Origin: Paenibacillus psychroresistens
GTDB lineage: Bacteria > Bacillota > Bacilli > Paenibacillales > NBRC-103111
Direction: 5' to 3'
Length of the DNA stretch: 64,000 bases
NCBI RefSeq assembly: GCF_009728935.1
Contig: NZ_CP034235.1
Coordinates: forward strand, 4,006,001-4,070,000
Shown: positions 7,645-16,362 of the stretch, in pieces
Layout of the letters: the number at the start of each line of letters is the position of its first letter
Numbering within the stretch: position 1 is the stretch's first letter
Made by a program: the position numbers and the translations under genes
The notes under the pieces: generated by a model
Database searches by the model: none
The model's input: only the letters and a program-made list of their open reading frames with translations
What the model was told of the DNA's origin: nothing

Positions 7645-9366
7645 TTATTCCTCGCTTGTTTTTTGCGTAATTCTGAAGATTACGAACTCGGCAGGCTTAA
7701 CAGGTGCTACACCAATCACACAAATCAAACGACCATTGTCAATATCATCCTGTGTCATCGTGCTGCGACCGATGTTAATGTAGAAGGCTTCTTGCGGGCT
7801 ATTGCCCATCAAAGCTCCATCTCTCCATACACGAGTCAAGAAGGCATCGATAGTACGGGCTACTCTAGCCCAGAGCTGTTCATCATTGGGTTCGAATACA
7901 ACCCAATTGGTTCCACTTTTAATGGATTGCTCTAGGAAAATAAACAAACGTCTAACGTTGATATATTTCCAAAGGCCATTGGATGATGCCGTTCTTGCTC
8001 CCCAAACACGAATGCCTTGTCCTGTAAATGTACGGATAAGGTTAACGCCTTTGGGATTCAGAATGTCTTGCTCGCCTGTGTTATATTGGCAATCCAAGCC
8101 AGTTACGCCACGAACCACTTCATTCGCCGGTGCTTTATGTACGCCACGGGATTGATCGGATCTGGAATAAACACCCACCATTGAACCTGATGGAGGAACG
8201 AAAATATTGCGTTTATCTAATGGATCAAATACCTGCAACCAAGGATTGTAAAGTGCTGCATAATTCGTATCAAAAATATTACGGTGAGTCATTACATCAG
8301 CTACTTTTTTCTTATCGCGCGGAATATCAAGAATAGCAAATCTGCTTTTCAAGTTTTCGCAATGAGCAACAAGGGAAAGCTGAACATTCGGATCTGTAAC
8401 ACCAGGAATAGCCATAATGCTAGCTTCATCATTATCAATAAAAGCTTTAATTCCTGTTCTTTTACCAGGTCCACCTGATTCATCTCCGATATAGATATCT
8501 GGTGTGATATTATCGAATGAACCATCGCTACCACCAGAAAGAGTGATTTGGAACTTACCTGCATCCGCTGTTTCCCCAGTAAGAAGCTGGAACGGCGTTG
8601 TTGGTGTTGCTGCAGCTGAGCTATTATCTTCAACTAGAACAATATTGGATTTAGCAAGGATTTTACTTACATGGTTAGCTGCGGAGACATTCAATGAACA
8701 TCTTTCAAATTCTTCCGCTTCACTTCCATAGAATATTTGAACGGTAAATTCACTAGTTTTTAACACTTTAACAGGCAAAAGATTATTGTCTGTTGGATCA
8801 CCAGAAAGCTCGGATGACAACTCAATTACATTATCAAGTGAAGAAACCACTTGGCTGTATTCTTGTGTAGCACCATCGTCAAAAATGATTACATCGCCTG
8901 TATTAAAACCAGCCGAGTTTTTAACACGATACTTATTAGCGCCAACTGATTCATAAATTTGTGTTTTTGCTTTGCTTGAAGGCAAAATAACCACACGAAT
9001 TTGATTTCCCCATGAACCTGGATTTTTCGCAGTTATTCCAAGAGGACTTGCAACAGCAGCATTGTCTGCAGCCTTTGCATCCGATGGAGCAACACGCATT
9101 ACATAACAACGTGAGCCTCCATTCATGAAGAACTGTTCAACGCCATAGGCTAAGAAACGAAACTCCCCAAATGCATTCTCGGATAAATAAGAACCGAAAA
9201 TACGATTAAAGTCATTGATTCCTGTAACCAATTCAGGAAGCCCAGCAATAGCACCTCTTTGAGCTAAACCAATGAACCCGCCTGTACTTGTACTGGCGCC
9301 CTCCAGAGGCTGTCCGCCACTATCAAACTCTTCAACATAGACTCCAGGTGATAAATATTCTGCCAT
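7645..9366 (-). CDS. eCIS contractile sheath protein (phage tail sheath family)
   Basis: 573 residues. The N-terminus MAEYLSPGVYVEEFDSG and the LQVFDPLDKRNIFVPPSG, RGVHKAPANE, INVRRLFIFLEQSIK and C-terminal GVAPVKPAEFVIFRI segments are hallmark positions of the tail sheath family (gp18, Afp2-4, PBSX XkdK). The C-terminal half is the conserved core used in interlocking the helical sheath; the N-terminal insertion (about residues 120-290) is variable as usual. Only one sheath gene is seen, unlike the three of Afp. The start codon has only a weak ribosome binding site; a stronger one lies 50 bases upstream in front of a possible leader peptide. Confidence 0.96.
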   Translation of the reverse strand: MAEYLSPGVYVEEFDSGGQPLEGASTSTGGFIGLAQRGAIAGLPELVTGINDFNRIFGSYLSENAFGEFRFLAYGVEQFFMNGGSRCYVMRVAPSDAKAADNAAVASPLGITAKNPGSWGNQIRVVILPSSKAKTQIYESVGANKYRVKNSAGFNTGDVIIFDDGATQEYSQVVSSLDNVIELSSELSGDPTDNNLLPVKVLKTSEFTVQIFYGSEAEEFERCSLNVSAANHVSKILAKSNIVLVEDNSSAAATPTTPFQLLTGETADAGKFQITLSGGSDGSFDNITPDIYIGDESGGPGKRTGIKAFIDNDEASIMAIPGVTDPNVQLSLVAHCENLKSRFAILDIPRDKKKVADVMTHRNIFDTNYAALYNPWLQVFDPLDKRNIFVPPSGSMVGVYSRSDQSRGVHKAPANEVVRGVTGLDCQYNTGEQDILNPKGVNLIRTFTGQGIRVWGARTASSNGLWKYINVRRLFIFLEQSIKSGTNWVVFEPNDEQLWARVARTIDAFLTRVWRDGALMGNSPQEAFYINIGRSTMTQDDIDNGRLICVIGVAPVKPAEFVIFRITQKTSEE

Positions 9367-9378
9367 TTTTACCCAGCT

Positions 9379-9408
9379 TTAGATTTTTAGTAAATAATCA
9401 AAATCCAA
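9379..9408 (-). CDS. Possible 9-aa leader peptide upstream of the sheath gene
   Basis: A perfect GGAGG at about 9417-9422 is followed after 8 bases by TTG and the codons for MDFDYLLKI and a TAA, ending 12 bases before the sheath ATG. The sheath ATG itself has only GGGT in the usual place. This could be a translational coupling leader, or the strong site could simply be a relic of an older start. There is no experimental support. Confidence 0.3.
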   Translation of the reverse strand: MDFDYLLKI

Positions 9409-9443
9409 AACCAGTTCCTCCTTTCGTAACCTTTTATATAGAA

Positions 9444-9483
9444 AATTGAATGGCCATAAATGATTGCATTTATGAATTCAATT
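9444..9483 (-). terminator. Hairpin overlapping the stop of the 267-aa gene, before the sheath gene
   Basis: Arms AATTGAAT plus CATAAATG pair with CATTTATG plus ATTCAATT around a four-base loop, with a small internal bulge. On the minus strand it is followed by TTTTC. It covers the stop codon of the upstream gene. It could be an attenuator, a processing site or a terminator upstream of a separate sheath promoter. Confidence 0.5.
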
Positions 9484-10281
9484 TACTAGTCGGATGATAC
9501 CTAAGCTTTTGATAACGCCTTGCTGCAATGTTAAATCTTGAATCAGCTTTTTGTTGCCATATGTTAACTCTAGCGTGATTCCGAAGGTTGGGATGCGGTT
9601 GGGTTTGAAGAATAAGAGCACTTCTCCCTTAACATCACTTATAGATTCAATAACTGGAAATAGCAGACTTCCTTTTTCGTAGGTAGATTGCAGCGGCTTT
9701 TCTAAGCTGCAGCAACGAGTAACTTCATCGACCTTCACCAATCGGCAATATTCAGATTTACCTGAACTGTTTTGCAATAAAAACCGATCTCCAATGGTTA
9801 ATTTCCCAGCTATTTGTGCAAGAAAGATTTGATCCGGGCTCTCTTCTTTACTATCTTGAGCCAATTTGGCTTTTACACATTCCACACTGGTAACCGTTGC
9901 CCTTGCTCTTGCTTGATAAACGGCGTTTTCCTGAGCATCTTTAACTAGTGCGACAAGTGATGTTGCTTCTTCACCGAAAGGATACTGTGAATTGGGCATT
10001 AAAGGTACATAAAGAATAGGCTCATTAGAATCGAGTAAATCTAGTGAAACCTCTATGATTTCTTGCACGTAAAACTTAGATTGGACAACAACCTGATAGC
10101 TTTGTATAGGTAAGTCAGTGAATATATAGTAACCATCGATTTTAGGAATTGGCTTTACTGTTAAGCCTTGAATGGATACTATATGATCTTTTCCTATAGC
10201 TGGAGCGCTTGTATAAGAATCAATTAGACTAACTGCAAATGAAAAGCTTGTCTTGATTTTTACACTTCTCACATATTCCAA
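9478..10281 (-). CDS. eCIS-associated protein of unknown function (carboxypeptidase-regulatory-like N-terminus)
   Basis: 267 residues, starting MEYVRSVKIKTSFSFAVSLI. Residues about 15-95 look like a beta-sandwich, with a DGYYIFTDLPIQSYQVVVQS stretch resembling carboxypeptidase-regulatory or Ig-like folds. The middle (about 110-200) is another beta-rich segment with LTIGDRFLLQNSSGKSEYCR, and the end returns to beta strands. No catalytic motif, signal peptide or membrane segment is seen. It lies 11 bases after the DUF4255 gene and before the sheath, so it is part of the particle operon. A cap, collar or surface decoration role would fit but is inferred. Confidence 0.7.
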   Translation of the reverse strand: MEYVRSVKIKTSFSFAVSLIDSYTSAPAIGKDHIVSIQGLTVKPIPKIDGYYIFTDLPIQSYQVVVQSKFYVQEIIEVSLDLLDSNEPILYVPLMPNSQYPFGEEATSLVALVKDAQENAVYQARARATVTSVECVKAKLAQDSKEESPDQIFLAQIAGKLTIGDRFLLQNSSGKSEYCRLVKVDEVTRCCSLEKPLQSTYEKGSLLFPVIESISDVKGEVLLFFKPNRIPTFGITLELTYGNKKLIQDLTLQQGVIKSLGIIRLVN

Positions 10282-10292
10282 TGGATTGACTC

Positions 10293-10874
10293 CTATCCGG
10301 TTATGCTGATATCTCTTTCAACAACGCGTTTTGTTGCTTTTATACGTGTGGAATCTATATAAACGGGACCTACGGAAAAACATACTGAAAGCTTATAGGG
10401 TGAATTAGGAAACAAACTAATTAGTGTATCTAAGGGTAAATTTTCCATGACTATACGCAGCTCTTCATTCGTATCTGCAAGCGAACCTTGAAGCGCTTGT
10501 CCTTTAATAATCGAATTATCATAAAGCACCTGCAATGCTTTTCCCAATATGCGCTGTTCATCCAAAGCTCGGGTTTGCAGCTCGGCAGCAGAATGAGCAG
10601 TTAACATATAGAACAATTCAACCGTTAATGGCGGATATTGCAAGGTGCTCTGCCCTCTGCTGAGCATTTGGGTCTGTCGATCAGCACTCTCTTTGACTGA
10701 ATATAGGAATAAGGAAAGACTTAAATCACCTTTATCATTGGGATGACTCAATCCGATAAATTCGGGTTGTTGAATCGGTTCATTAACCATGTTATCACGC
10801 AAAAGCTGGACAATAGTAATTCCAACATCTGCAATCACTGTATATTGAGCGATTATATTCACCCCAATCTTCAC
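10293..10874 (-). CDS. DUF4255 family eCIS protein (Afp16-like tail terminator)
   Basis: 193 residues. The pattern is that of DUF4255: an N-terminal helix IIAQYTVIADVGITIVQLLR, then ISLFLYSVKE-like strand (here LSLSLFLYSVKESADRQTQ), YPPLTVELFYMLTAHS, EQRILGKALQVLYDN, and a C-terminal YKLSVCFSVGPVYIDS. In Afp/PVC this family caps the tube-sheath trunk and helps set its length. Its GTG start overlaps the stop of the ATPase gene (GTGA), so the two are translationally coupled. The GTG at codon 5 is an alternative start. Confidence 0.88.
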   Translation of the reverse strand: MKIGVNIIAQYTVIADVGITIVQLLRDNMVNEPIQQPEFIGLSHPNDKGDLSLSLFLYSVKESADRQTQMLSRGQSTLQYPPLTVELFYMLTAHSAAELQTRALDEQRILGKALQVLYDNSIIKGQALQGSLADTNEELRIVMENLPLDTLISLFPNSPYKLSVCFSVGPVYIDSTRIKATKRVVERDISITG

Positions 10875-13144
10875 ATCATATCGTATTCGCCTAAATCCTC
10901 TTTAAGCAGAAGCTTTCCAGACTTCTTTAATTCGTGTCGGGCCGCTTGGATAATGTGGTTCATTCCAATGGATTGGTTGCTAACTGCTGCTAGAAATGCT
11001 GCGGATACAACGATATTCTTAATATTGCCGCCAGCTATTTCAAACTTTTGTGCAATAAATTTAAAATCAATATCTTCGTTCTGGGGTGCTTCTGTTGGAA
11101 ACATTGATCTCCAAATTTTCTCGCGATATTCGGCATCGGGAAACGGAAATTTAATCACATAATTCAAACGTCTCATGAAGGCATCATCGATATTCTGTGA
11201 GAAATTTGTTGCTAATATGGTAATACCAGCGTATTCTTCGATTTTTTGGAGTAAATAAGCCGTTTCAATATTAGCATATTTATCATGCGAATCTTTGACC
11301 TCTGAACGTTTACCGAACAATGCGTCTGCTTCATCAAAAAACAAGATCGCATTACTGAATTGGGCTTCATGAAAAATTTCGTGAAGGTTCTTCTCGGTTT
11401 CACCTATGTACTTACTGATCACCTGCGATAGATCAATTTTATAAATTTCGAGCATTAGCTCTTTAGCAACAACTTCAGCTGACATCGTTTTACCTGTTCC
11501 TGGTGGTCCTGCAAAAAGTATACTGACACCTTTTCCATAGGAAAGTTTCTTCTCAAAGCCCCATTCTCCATAAACAATATGTCTAAACTTCACTTGATTG
11601 CAGGCATTACGCAACAATTCTTTCTGTTCGGGCGGTAAAATAACTTCATCCCATAAACGTTTAGGTTTAATATGGGTGGCCTTGCTCTCTAGCTTGTGCT
11701 GCACCTGATCGTAGCAAGCTTTATGCAGCTCTTCTGAGGAAATGCTGATCTCCTCGTGATTCCGCCACTTTGCATAATAATCGGCTGTAACCAGCGATTG
11801 TTTAATTTGGCCGGGGCTGAACTTAAACTTACTTGCCATTACTCCCCAGTCAAAGCCAGCTTCGAATGTGTATTTATTCCCAAAAGCTCTCCAGAGCTGT
11901 ATACGCTCTTCATCCTCAGGAATAGATAACTCAATAGAGATGAAAATTTGCTGACGATTATGTTCGTTTGGTTTCCAAGGCTTGCTCGATAGTGAAAAAA
12001 GGATGCCATTAAAATCATTCATTTCGAGATTGATCTTAGATTGAACACGTCGAGTTGCCTCATCCTCCTCAAACATAATCTCATAATGTTGAAATGCTAT
12101 CACAGCGTCATGCAGAGTGGCTTCTCGAAAAATGTGTTCAAGAGGAACAGCATATTCCTGAGTTTTCTCACGCAGCACACGCAGATCAACTATAATCAAT
12201 TTCTTATCCAGGTGCTGACAGAAATGCTTTACTTGGAGCTTCTTACCCATGCCCGAATTGCCCCATAAATTAAAAGTCAGACGGTTATGTAAGGGTTCTT
12301 CACTACCTTCAAAGCTTGAAGCGGCAAAATTAATTAATTTATTATGTATATCCTGACCAATAAGCAAATTCTCTAACACTTCAACTGGCTCATATATCTG
12401 ATAATAGGAAGCTGATGTTTGCAGAGATTCAGATGGATTTATCAAATAGGCAATCATTCGCTCATCTAATCTAATTATTTTTGTAAGAAGGGAGCCTTTA
12501 CTACTGGATTCCTCATCTTTTCTCAGAAAATATTTACTTAATTTACTGCTTGCTGCAAAAGATTGGCGAATCTGAAGCTTCTCTTCTTTATTATGGCAAA
12601 GTAAATTAAGAATTAAATCGACTGAAGGATATTTACAGGTCACATCATCTTGCAAATAACCGTAAATTTTCTCATACTTACGGTCCAGCTCCACAGCGAG
12701 ACAAAGAAAAACACATTGCTCTTCTTGTGGAGTAAGATTAAAACGCATTACAGCTTGTTTCAGAGGTATCTGAATTGATGGGCTCAGTTCCAAGCGCTGA
12801 CGAATGTTTGCTTCAAATGACAGTAATTGCGCATTTTCTTCATCCCACATTACTTGCAAATCGCTAATCTCATCCTTATCCTGCAACAGCGAGATAACCT
12901 CATCTTCTGTGACCAATAAACCTCTAAATTGGTCAAGCGGATTATCAGATGGAATGTTATGCATACGATTCATCTGAAATTGAACCATCATATCCAATTT
13001 CTTCAGAGAATCCATATAATAGTCCCAATAGCTTGAATAACCAACTAGTGAAATAGGACTAGATTCGGACCGTTTATCGATATCAGAAAGGTTCTTCGAC
13101 AAACTAAACGCCTCGTCTCTATGAATAAAAACCAAGTAAATCAA
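10871..13144 (-). CDS. eCIS AAA+ ATPase (Afp15-like)
   Basis: 757 residues from a TTG start that is uncertain; further in-frame TTG codons follow. The C-terminal half holds a complete AAA+ module: Walker A GPPGTGKTMSAE, Walker B ILFFDEADALFGKR, sensor ATNFSQNIDDAFMRRLNY and arginine finger region. The N-terminal half carries a helical domain and a degenerate first P-loop region (WGNSGMGKKLQ). This layout matches the long ATPases at the conserved end of eCIS loci, needed for particle assembly in Afp and PVC, although their exact task is not settled. The gene is second in the operon, 88 bases after the DUF4157 gene. Confidence 0.92.
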   Translation of the reverse strand: MIYLVFIHRDEAFSLSKNLSDIDKRSESSPISLVGYSSYWDYYMDSLKKLDMMVQFQMNRMHNIPSDNPLDQFRGLLVTEDEVISLLQDKDEISDLQVMWDEENAQLLSFEANIRQRLELSPSIQIPLKQAVMRFNLTPQEEQCVFLCLAVELDRKYEKIYGYLQDDVTCKYPSVDLILNLLCHNKEEKLQIRQSFAASSKLSKYFLRKDEESSSKGSLLTKIIRLDERMIAYLINPSESLQTSASYYQIYEPVEVLENLLIGQDIHNKLINFAASSFEGSEEPLHNRLTFNLWGNSGMGKKLQVKHFCQHLDKKLIIVDLRVLREKTQEYAVPLEHIFREATLHDAVIAFQHYEIMFEEDEATRRVQSKINLEMNDFNGILFSLSSKPWKPNEHNRQQIFISIELSIPEDEERIQLWRAFGNKYTFEAGFDWGVMASKFKFSPGQIKQSLVTADYYAKWRNHEEISISSEELHKACYDQVQHKLESKATHIKPKRLWDEVILPPEQKELLRNACNQVKFRHIVYGEWGFEKKLSYGKGVSILFAGPPGTGKTMSAEVVAKELMLEIYKIDLSQVISKYIGETEKNLHEIFHEAQFSNAILFFDEADALFGKRSEVKDSHDKYANIETAYLLQKIEEYAGITILATNFSQNIDDAFMRRLNYVIKFPFPDAEYREKIWRSMFPTEAPQNEDIDFKFIAQKFEIAGGNIKNIVVSAAFLAAVSNQSIGMNHIIQAARHELKKSGKLLLKEDLGEYDMM

Positions 13145-13232
13145 CGCATAGGCAGAAAAACGACTAAATAAGCGCTTTTTCGTCGAAATTCTCTCTTTTA
13201 AGTTATCATAAAATGACAGGTTTCACAACAAT

Positions 13233-13904
13233 TTAAATATCCAGATCAGGTTGTGAGGCAGCTTTTTTTCCCATCTGATCAGCTTCGTTTTCTAAACCAG
13301 GGTCATCGTTGACGGCTACGCCATTTACTTGTGTAGTTGGCTTCACTTCACCCTGACGTTGCTGTACAACATGTGTCAGTTCATGCCCTAGCAATTCTTG
13401 GCCTGATTGACTTTCTGGATCATATTGTCCTGGAGCAAAATGAATATCGCTGCCTTGTGCATAGGCATGAGCACCTACATCGCTAGCTTTGTTGCCTTCA
13501 TGAACTCTAACATCCGAAAAATCAGCGCCAAAGGTATTCTCCATTTTGGATTGTACTTTACCTGGCATTTTATTCGGATCAGCCTTCATCTGCAGCTCTT
13601 CCATTTCGTCCTCAGAAGCTTCCTCGCGTTGTATTGCATTCGGATCAGCCTTCATTTGCAATTCTTCTTCAGGCATTGCTTCCCGTTGAAGTGGTGTATT
13701 CTGGTTAGCAAGCATACGCTGAACGGCTTGATTCCCAACTGTGCGTTGAAGCTGCATGATATGTGCGGGTGACATGGCAGTTTCAGCACCAGCAGTCATT
13801 AATTGTTTAGCCCCTGCGGATTGATCTGTTTTTGGTTTAACGTGCTCGGATATATCCGAAGTTTTAGGTTTTGCTGATTTTTGAATACGATGCTGCAAGG
13901 ACAT
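13233..13904 (-). CDS. DUF4157 'eCIS core' protein, first gene of the eCIS operon
   Basis: I choose ATG 13904 (MSLQHRIQKSAK), which has GGGAGG upstream; a GTG at 13919 is in frame but overlaps that site. The 223-residue product has a low-complexity N-terminal half with TVGNQAVQRML and two copies of ELQMKADPN, then the DUF4157 domain: MENTFGADFSDVRVHEGNKA, HFAPGQYDPES, and the zincin-like LLGHELTHVVQQ (HExxH). DUF4157 is the best known marker of eCIS loci, often as the N-terminal part of cargo toxins; here it is a stand-alone protein without a toxin domain. A protease, cargo-loading or processing role is possible. Confidence 0.9.
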   Translation of the reverse strand: MSLQHRIQKSAKPKTSDISEHVKPKTDQSAGAKQLMTAGAETAMSPAHIMQLQRTVGNQAVQRMLANQNTPLQREAMPEEELQMKADPNAIQREEASEDEMEELQMKADPNKMPGKVQSKMENTFGADFSDVRVHEGNKASDVGAHAYAQGSDIHFAPGQYDPESQSGQELLGHELTHVVQQRQGEVKPTTQVNGVAVNDDPGLENEADQMGKKAASQPDLDI

Positions 13905-13932
13905 AATATAACCTCCCACAATTAGCTAGTTT

Positions 13933-13939
13933 TTCGACA
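13933..13939 (-). promoter_or_regulatory. Perfect Spo0A box heptamer upstream of the eCIS operon
   Basis: The minus strand reads TTTGTCGAAAAA, containing TGTCGAA, the consensus 0A box of Bacillus. It lies about 28 bases upstream of the chosen start of the first eCIS gene. A single heptamer occurs by chance several times in 64 kb, so functional meaning rests on its intergenic position. Confidence 0.4.
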
Positions 13940-14008
13940 AATCTAGGCATCATCTGACAATCAATATTAGTTAAATAGTGACATAATATGTAGGAAACTT
14001 GCAAGCTT

Positions 14009-14590
14009 TTATTTTGCAACCTGCCCTTTTAGAAAAATACTCTCTTTTTTGAAATGTCTAGGCTCCGAACGATACACCTGAGGGTTAGGTTTTTCATCAC
14101 TTTCAAATTCCTCAATAAAAGTAAGGCCCATTAGTTCAGCTAGACGTATACCTGCATGTGTAATAGCAATAAAGCCAAAATCTTTAACTTCGATATTACG
14201 TTCATTAAGTCTTTGAATAACGTCTACCAAATCTTGTATAAGTGGTTTGGAGTACGTCTTGTAATTCTCAACGGACATATCGACTACTATGGAATATACA
14301 TAGAGATAGACTTCGTTACATTCGTCGTAATTCAGAATAAAAGGCAATGCATTTTTTTCATCCATTTCACCAGATAATAATTGCTCGTATACATATTGTT
14401 GAAAAGGTGCGACAAAGTGATAGCCCATGATTTTATCATCATCTTTAATAAAACGATAGATTTCTTGGTTATTTTGCCACGCTGTCTCACCATCACTAAG
14501 GGGTATATCCCATTTCTCACTAAACACTAGCTTATCCAATCTACAAACCTCAGCAACTTCTTCCAAAGTACTATTCACGATTGATATCAT
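14009..14590 (-). CDS. GNAT-like acetyltransferase domain protein
   Basis: 193 residues from ATG 14590 behind a GGGGGG site. The pattern is GNAT-like: an N-terminal strand ISIVNSTLEEVAEVCRLDK, DKIMGYHFVAPF (strand 4), EVYLYVYSIVVDMSVENY (the acceptor-side strand before the pyrophosphate loop), and ITHAGIRLAELMGLTFIEEF at the C-terminus. The usual R/QxxGxG/A loop is not evident; VENYKTYSKPLIQDL takes its place, so acetyl-CoA binding is uncertain. It starts 19 bases after the phosphatase gene and may belong to that operon. The substrate is unknown. Confidence 0.6.
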   Translation of the reverse strand: MISIVNSTLEEVAEVCRLDKLVFSEKWDIPLSDGETAWQNNQEIYRFIKDDDKIMGYHFVAPFQQYVYEQLLSGEMDEKNALPFILNYDECNEVYLYVYSIVVDMSVENYKTYSKPLIQDLVDVIQRLNERNIEVKDFGFIAITHAGIRLAELMGLTFIEEFESDEKPNPQVYRSEPRHFKKESIFLKGQVAK

Positions 14591-14609
14591 GATGCCCCCC
14601 TCTTGATTC

Positions 14610-15980
14610 TCAAGAATTTGCTGAAAATCGAGCCATTAGCAAAGCTGTATCATCGAACTGCGGAGCTCCATCCACAAAAGCTTCTACTTGAATAATGAGC
14701 TGTTGAAGTAAAGCTTGCAGTGTTATTGTTTGGCCATTAGCCAAAGATTGTAATAAACGCGTTGTGCCAAATTGCTTCTGCGCAGCATTCTCTGCTTCTG
14801 TTATTCCGTCCGAATAGACAAAAATCGTATCGCCAGTTTGAAGCATGGTTTCTTGGTTATGGTAGCTTACATCAGGAAAAGCACCTAATGGCAAACTTTT
14901 AATTACGGCCAGTGGCTCTATTTCTCCTGTATTACGAATAATGTATGGCGTACAATGCCCACCATCGCTATAAATAAAATGACCTGTACGAATATTCAAA
15001 ATCCCGCAGAAAATAGTGGCAAACATATTGGAGTCATCCTTGCACAACCCATTGTTAACACTATAAAGTAAATCCGCCGGTTCCATCTCTGCATGCATCG
15101 TGCCCTTAATTAAAGTCATCGCCACTGCCATGAACAATGCTGCGGGAATCCCTTTATCTGACACATCGCCAAGCGTCATAAACAGGCGATCCTCATCTAT
15201 GTAAAAATAATTATAGAAATCTCCGCCTACGACTTTAGCAGGTTTAAGATAAGATTCAAGCTCGGCAGCTGATGTTGAGACAAATTGTTTTTGTGGCAGA
15301 AAGCTCATCTGAATTTCTTGGGCAATCTGTAGCTCTCTTTCCATGCGCTCTTTAACGGCCGTTGTTTCTTTAAGACTTAGGATAGATTCTTCTAAAGCTT
15401 CAAATAACTGTGCATTTTCTAAAGCGCTGGCTGCGGGAGAAGCTATCATTTCTAGCAGCTGTAAATCCATGGCATTAAAATGCGCCCCTCGCTGCTTATT
15501 CAGAACCTGCAAGACACCGATAATTTCACCGCGACTTCGTACAGGCACACACAATAAGTTTTTAGTTGGAAAATCAAGTTTAGAAGATACCTTGTTAGAC
15601 CAGCGTGCATCACTTGACGCATTATCAATTCGGATAGATTCCCCCGTTTGTGCAACCCAGCCTGCAATACCCTCGCCTATTTTTAAACGAATCTCTTTAA
15701 TTTCATTTTCTTTAGCTCCAGTGGCTATTTCAAAATATAGCTCGCCTTTTACTTTATCTACTAAAATTATCGAAGAGGCTTCCGCATTTAATACTTTGGC
15801 AGTGGTGGACATGATGATCTGCAGCAGCTCTTTTTTCTTGATCGTCGAATTTAGCTGCAAACTGACTTCGAAAAGGATTTTGGTTCGGGTTAGTTCGCGA
15901 TTTTTTTCGTTATTTTTAAGAATATATAGGGTTAACGGGATGAGCGTCGCACAAAACAATATACAAATCAGATAAAGCAT
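14610..15980 (-). CDS. GAF-SpoIIE (PP2C) Ser/Thr phosphatase, RsbU/RsbP-like
   Basis: 456 residues from ATG 15980 behind AGGAGG. One membrane helix at about 1-18 (LYLICILFCATLIPLTLYIL), a GAF domain at about 30-190 (ILVDKVKGELYFEIATGAKE, GIAGWVAQTGE, LLCVPVRSRGEIIGVLQVLN), a short helical linker, and a SpoIIE-type PP2C domain at about 240-452 with the metal-binding VVGGDFYN, GDVSDKGIPAALFMA, YSDGGHCTPY and YSDGITEAEN motifs. The family dephosphorylates the serine of STAS anti-anti-sigma proteins; a STAS gene lies 40 bases upstream in the same operon. The GAF domain suggests that a small ligand or redox signal is sensed. Confidence 0.93.
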   Translation of the reverse strand: MLYLICILFCATLIPLTLYILKNNEKNRELTRTKILFEVSLQLNSTIKKKELLQIIMSTTAKVLNAEASSIILVDKVKGELYFEIATGAKENEIKEIRLKIGEGIAGWVAQTGESIRIDNASSDARWSNKVSSKLDFPTKNLLCVPVRSRGEIIGVLQVLNKQRGAHFNAMDLQLLEMIASPAASALENAQLFEALEESILSLKETTAVKERMERELQIAQEIQMSFLPQKQFVSTSAAELESYLKPAKVVGGDFYNYFYIDEDRLFMTLGDVSDKGIPAALFMAVAMTLIKGTMHAEMEPADLLYSVNNGLCKDDSNMFATIFCGILNIRTGHFIYSDGGHCTPYIIRNTGEIEPLAVIKSLPLGAFPDVSYHNQETMLQTGDTIFVYSDGITEAENAAQKQFGTTRLLQSLANGQTITLQALLQQLIIQVEAFVDGAPQFDDTALLMARFSANS

Positions 15981-16020
15981 CCAATGGCCCTCCTGTTCTT
16001 ACTAGCCGTATAAAACCTCA

Positions 16021-16359
16021 TTAAGCTTGAAAAGCTTGGATGGCTTCTTGCTCAGTGGAATAAATGGAGAGAATGGTCGAGAAGCCTGACATGTCGAATA
16101 CTTCCTTAACATTGTCATCCAGACCAACAAACGCTAGCTTTCCTTGCACAGACTTGGTTTTTTTGGCAGCAATCAGCACGGCTCTAAGGCCTGCACTGCT
16201 TATATAACTTACATGTGTCAGATCAAAAACAAATAACCTTTCTCCTAAATCTATTTGGGCTTGAAATTCCTTTTCTACTATACTTGCTGTAACTCCATCC
16301 AATCGTCCATTTAAGCTAAGCTTCAATACCTGTTCGATTTTACTTAATTGAATTTCCAT
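16021..16359 (-). CDS. STAS-domain anti-anti-sigma factor (SpoIIAA/RsbV-like)
   Basis: 112 residues with the complete STAS fold: LSLNGRLDGVTAS near residue 14 and FDLTHVSYISSAGLRAVLIA around residue 50, where the ISSAG serine matches the phosphorylation site of RsbV and SpoIIAA. It lies between the kinase-like protein (3 bases upstream) and the phosphatase, in the usual partner-switching order. Unphosphorylated, such proteins bind the kinase and release its client, a sigma factor or another regulator. No sigma factor gene is visible here. Confidence 0.93.
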   Translation of the reverse strand: MEIQLSKIEQVLKLSLNGRLDGVTASIVEKEFQAQIDLGERLFVFDLTHVSYISSAGLRAVLIAAKKTKSVQGKLAFVGLDDNVKEVFDMSGFSTILSIYSTEQEAIQAFQA

Positions 16360-16362
16360 GAT

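Noticed and set aside
13095..13101. Further TGTCGAA heptamers here and at 29235-29241
   Set aside because: Both lie inside coding sequence (start of the ATPase gene, end of the FHA gene), and several chance copies are expected in 64 kb.
1..13904. A defective prophage
   Set aside because: The tail-like genes are joined to a DUF4157 protein, an AAA+ ATPase and DUF4255, which mark eCIS, and no capsid, portal, terminase, integrase or lysis gene is seen.
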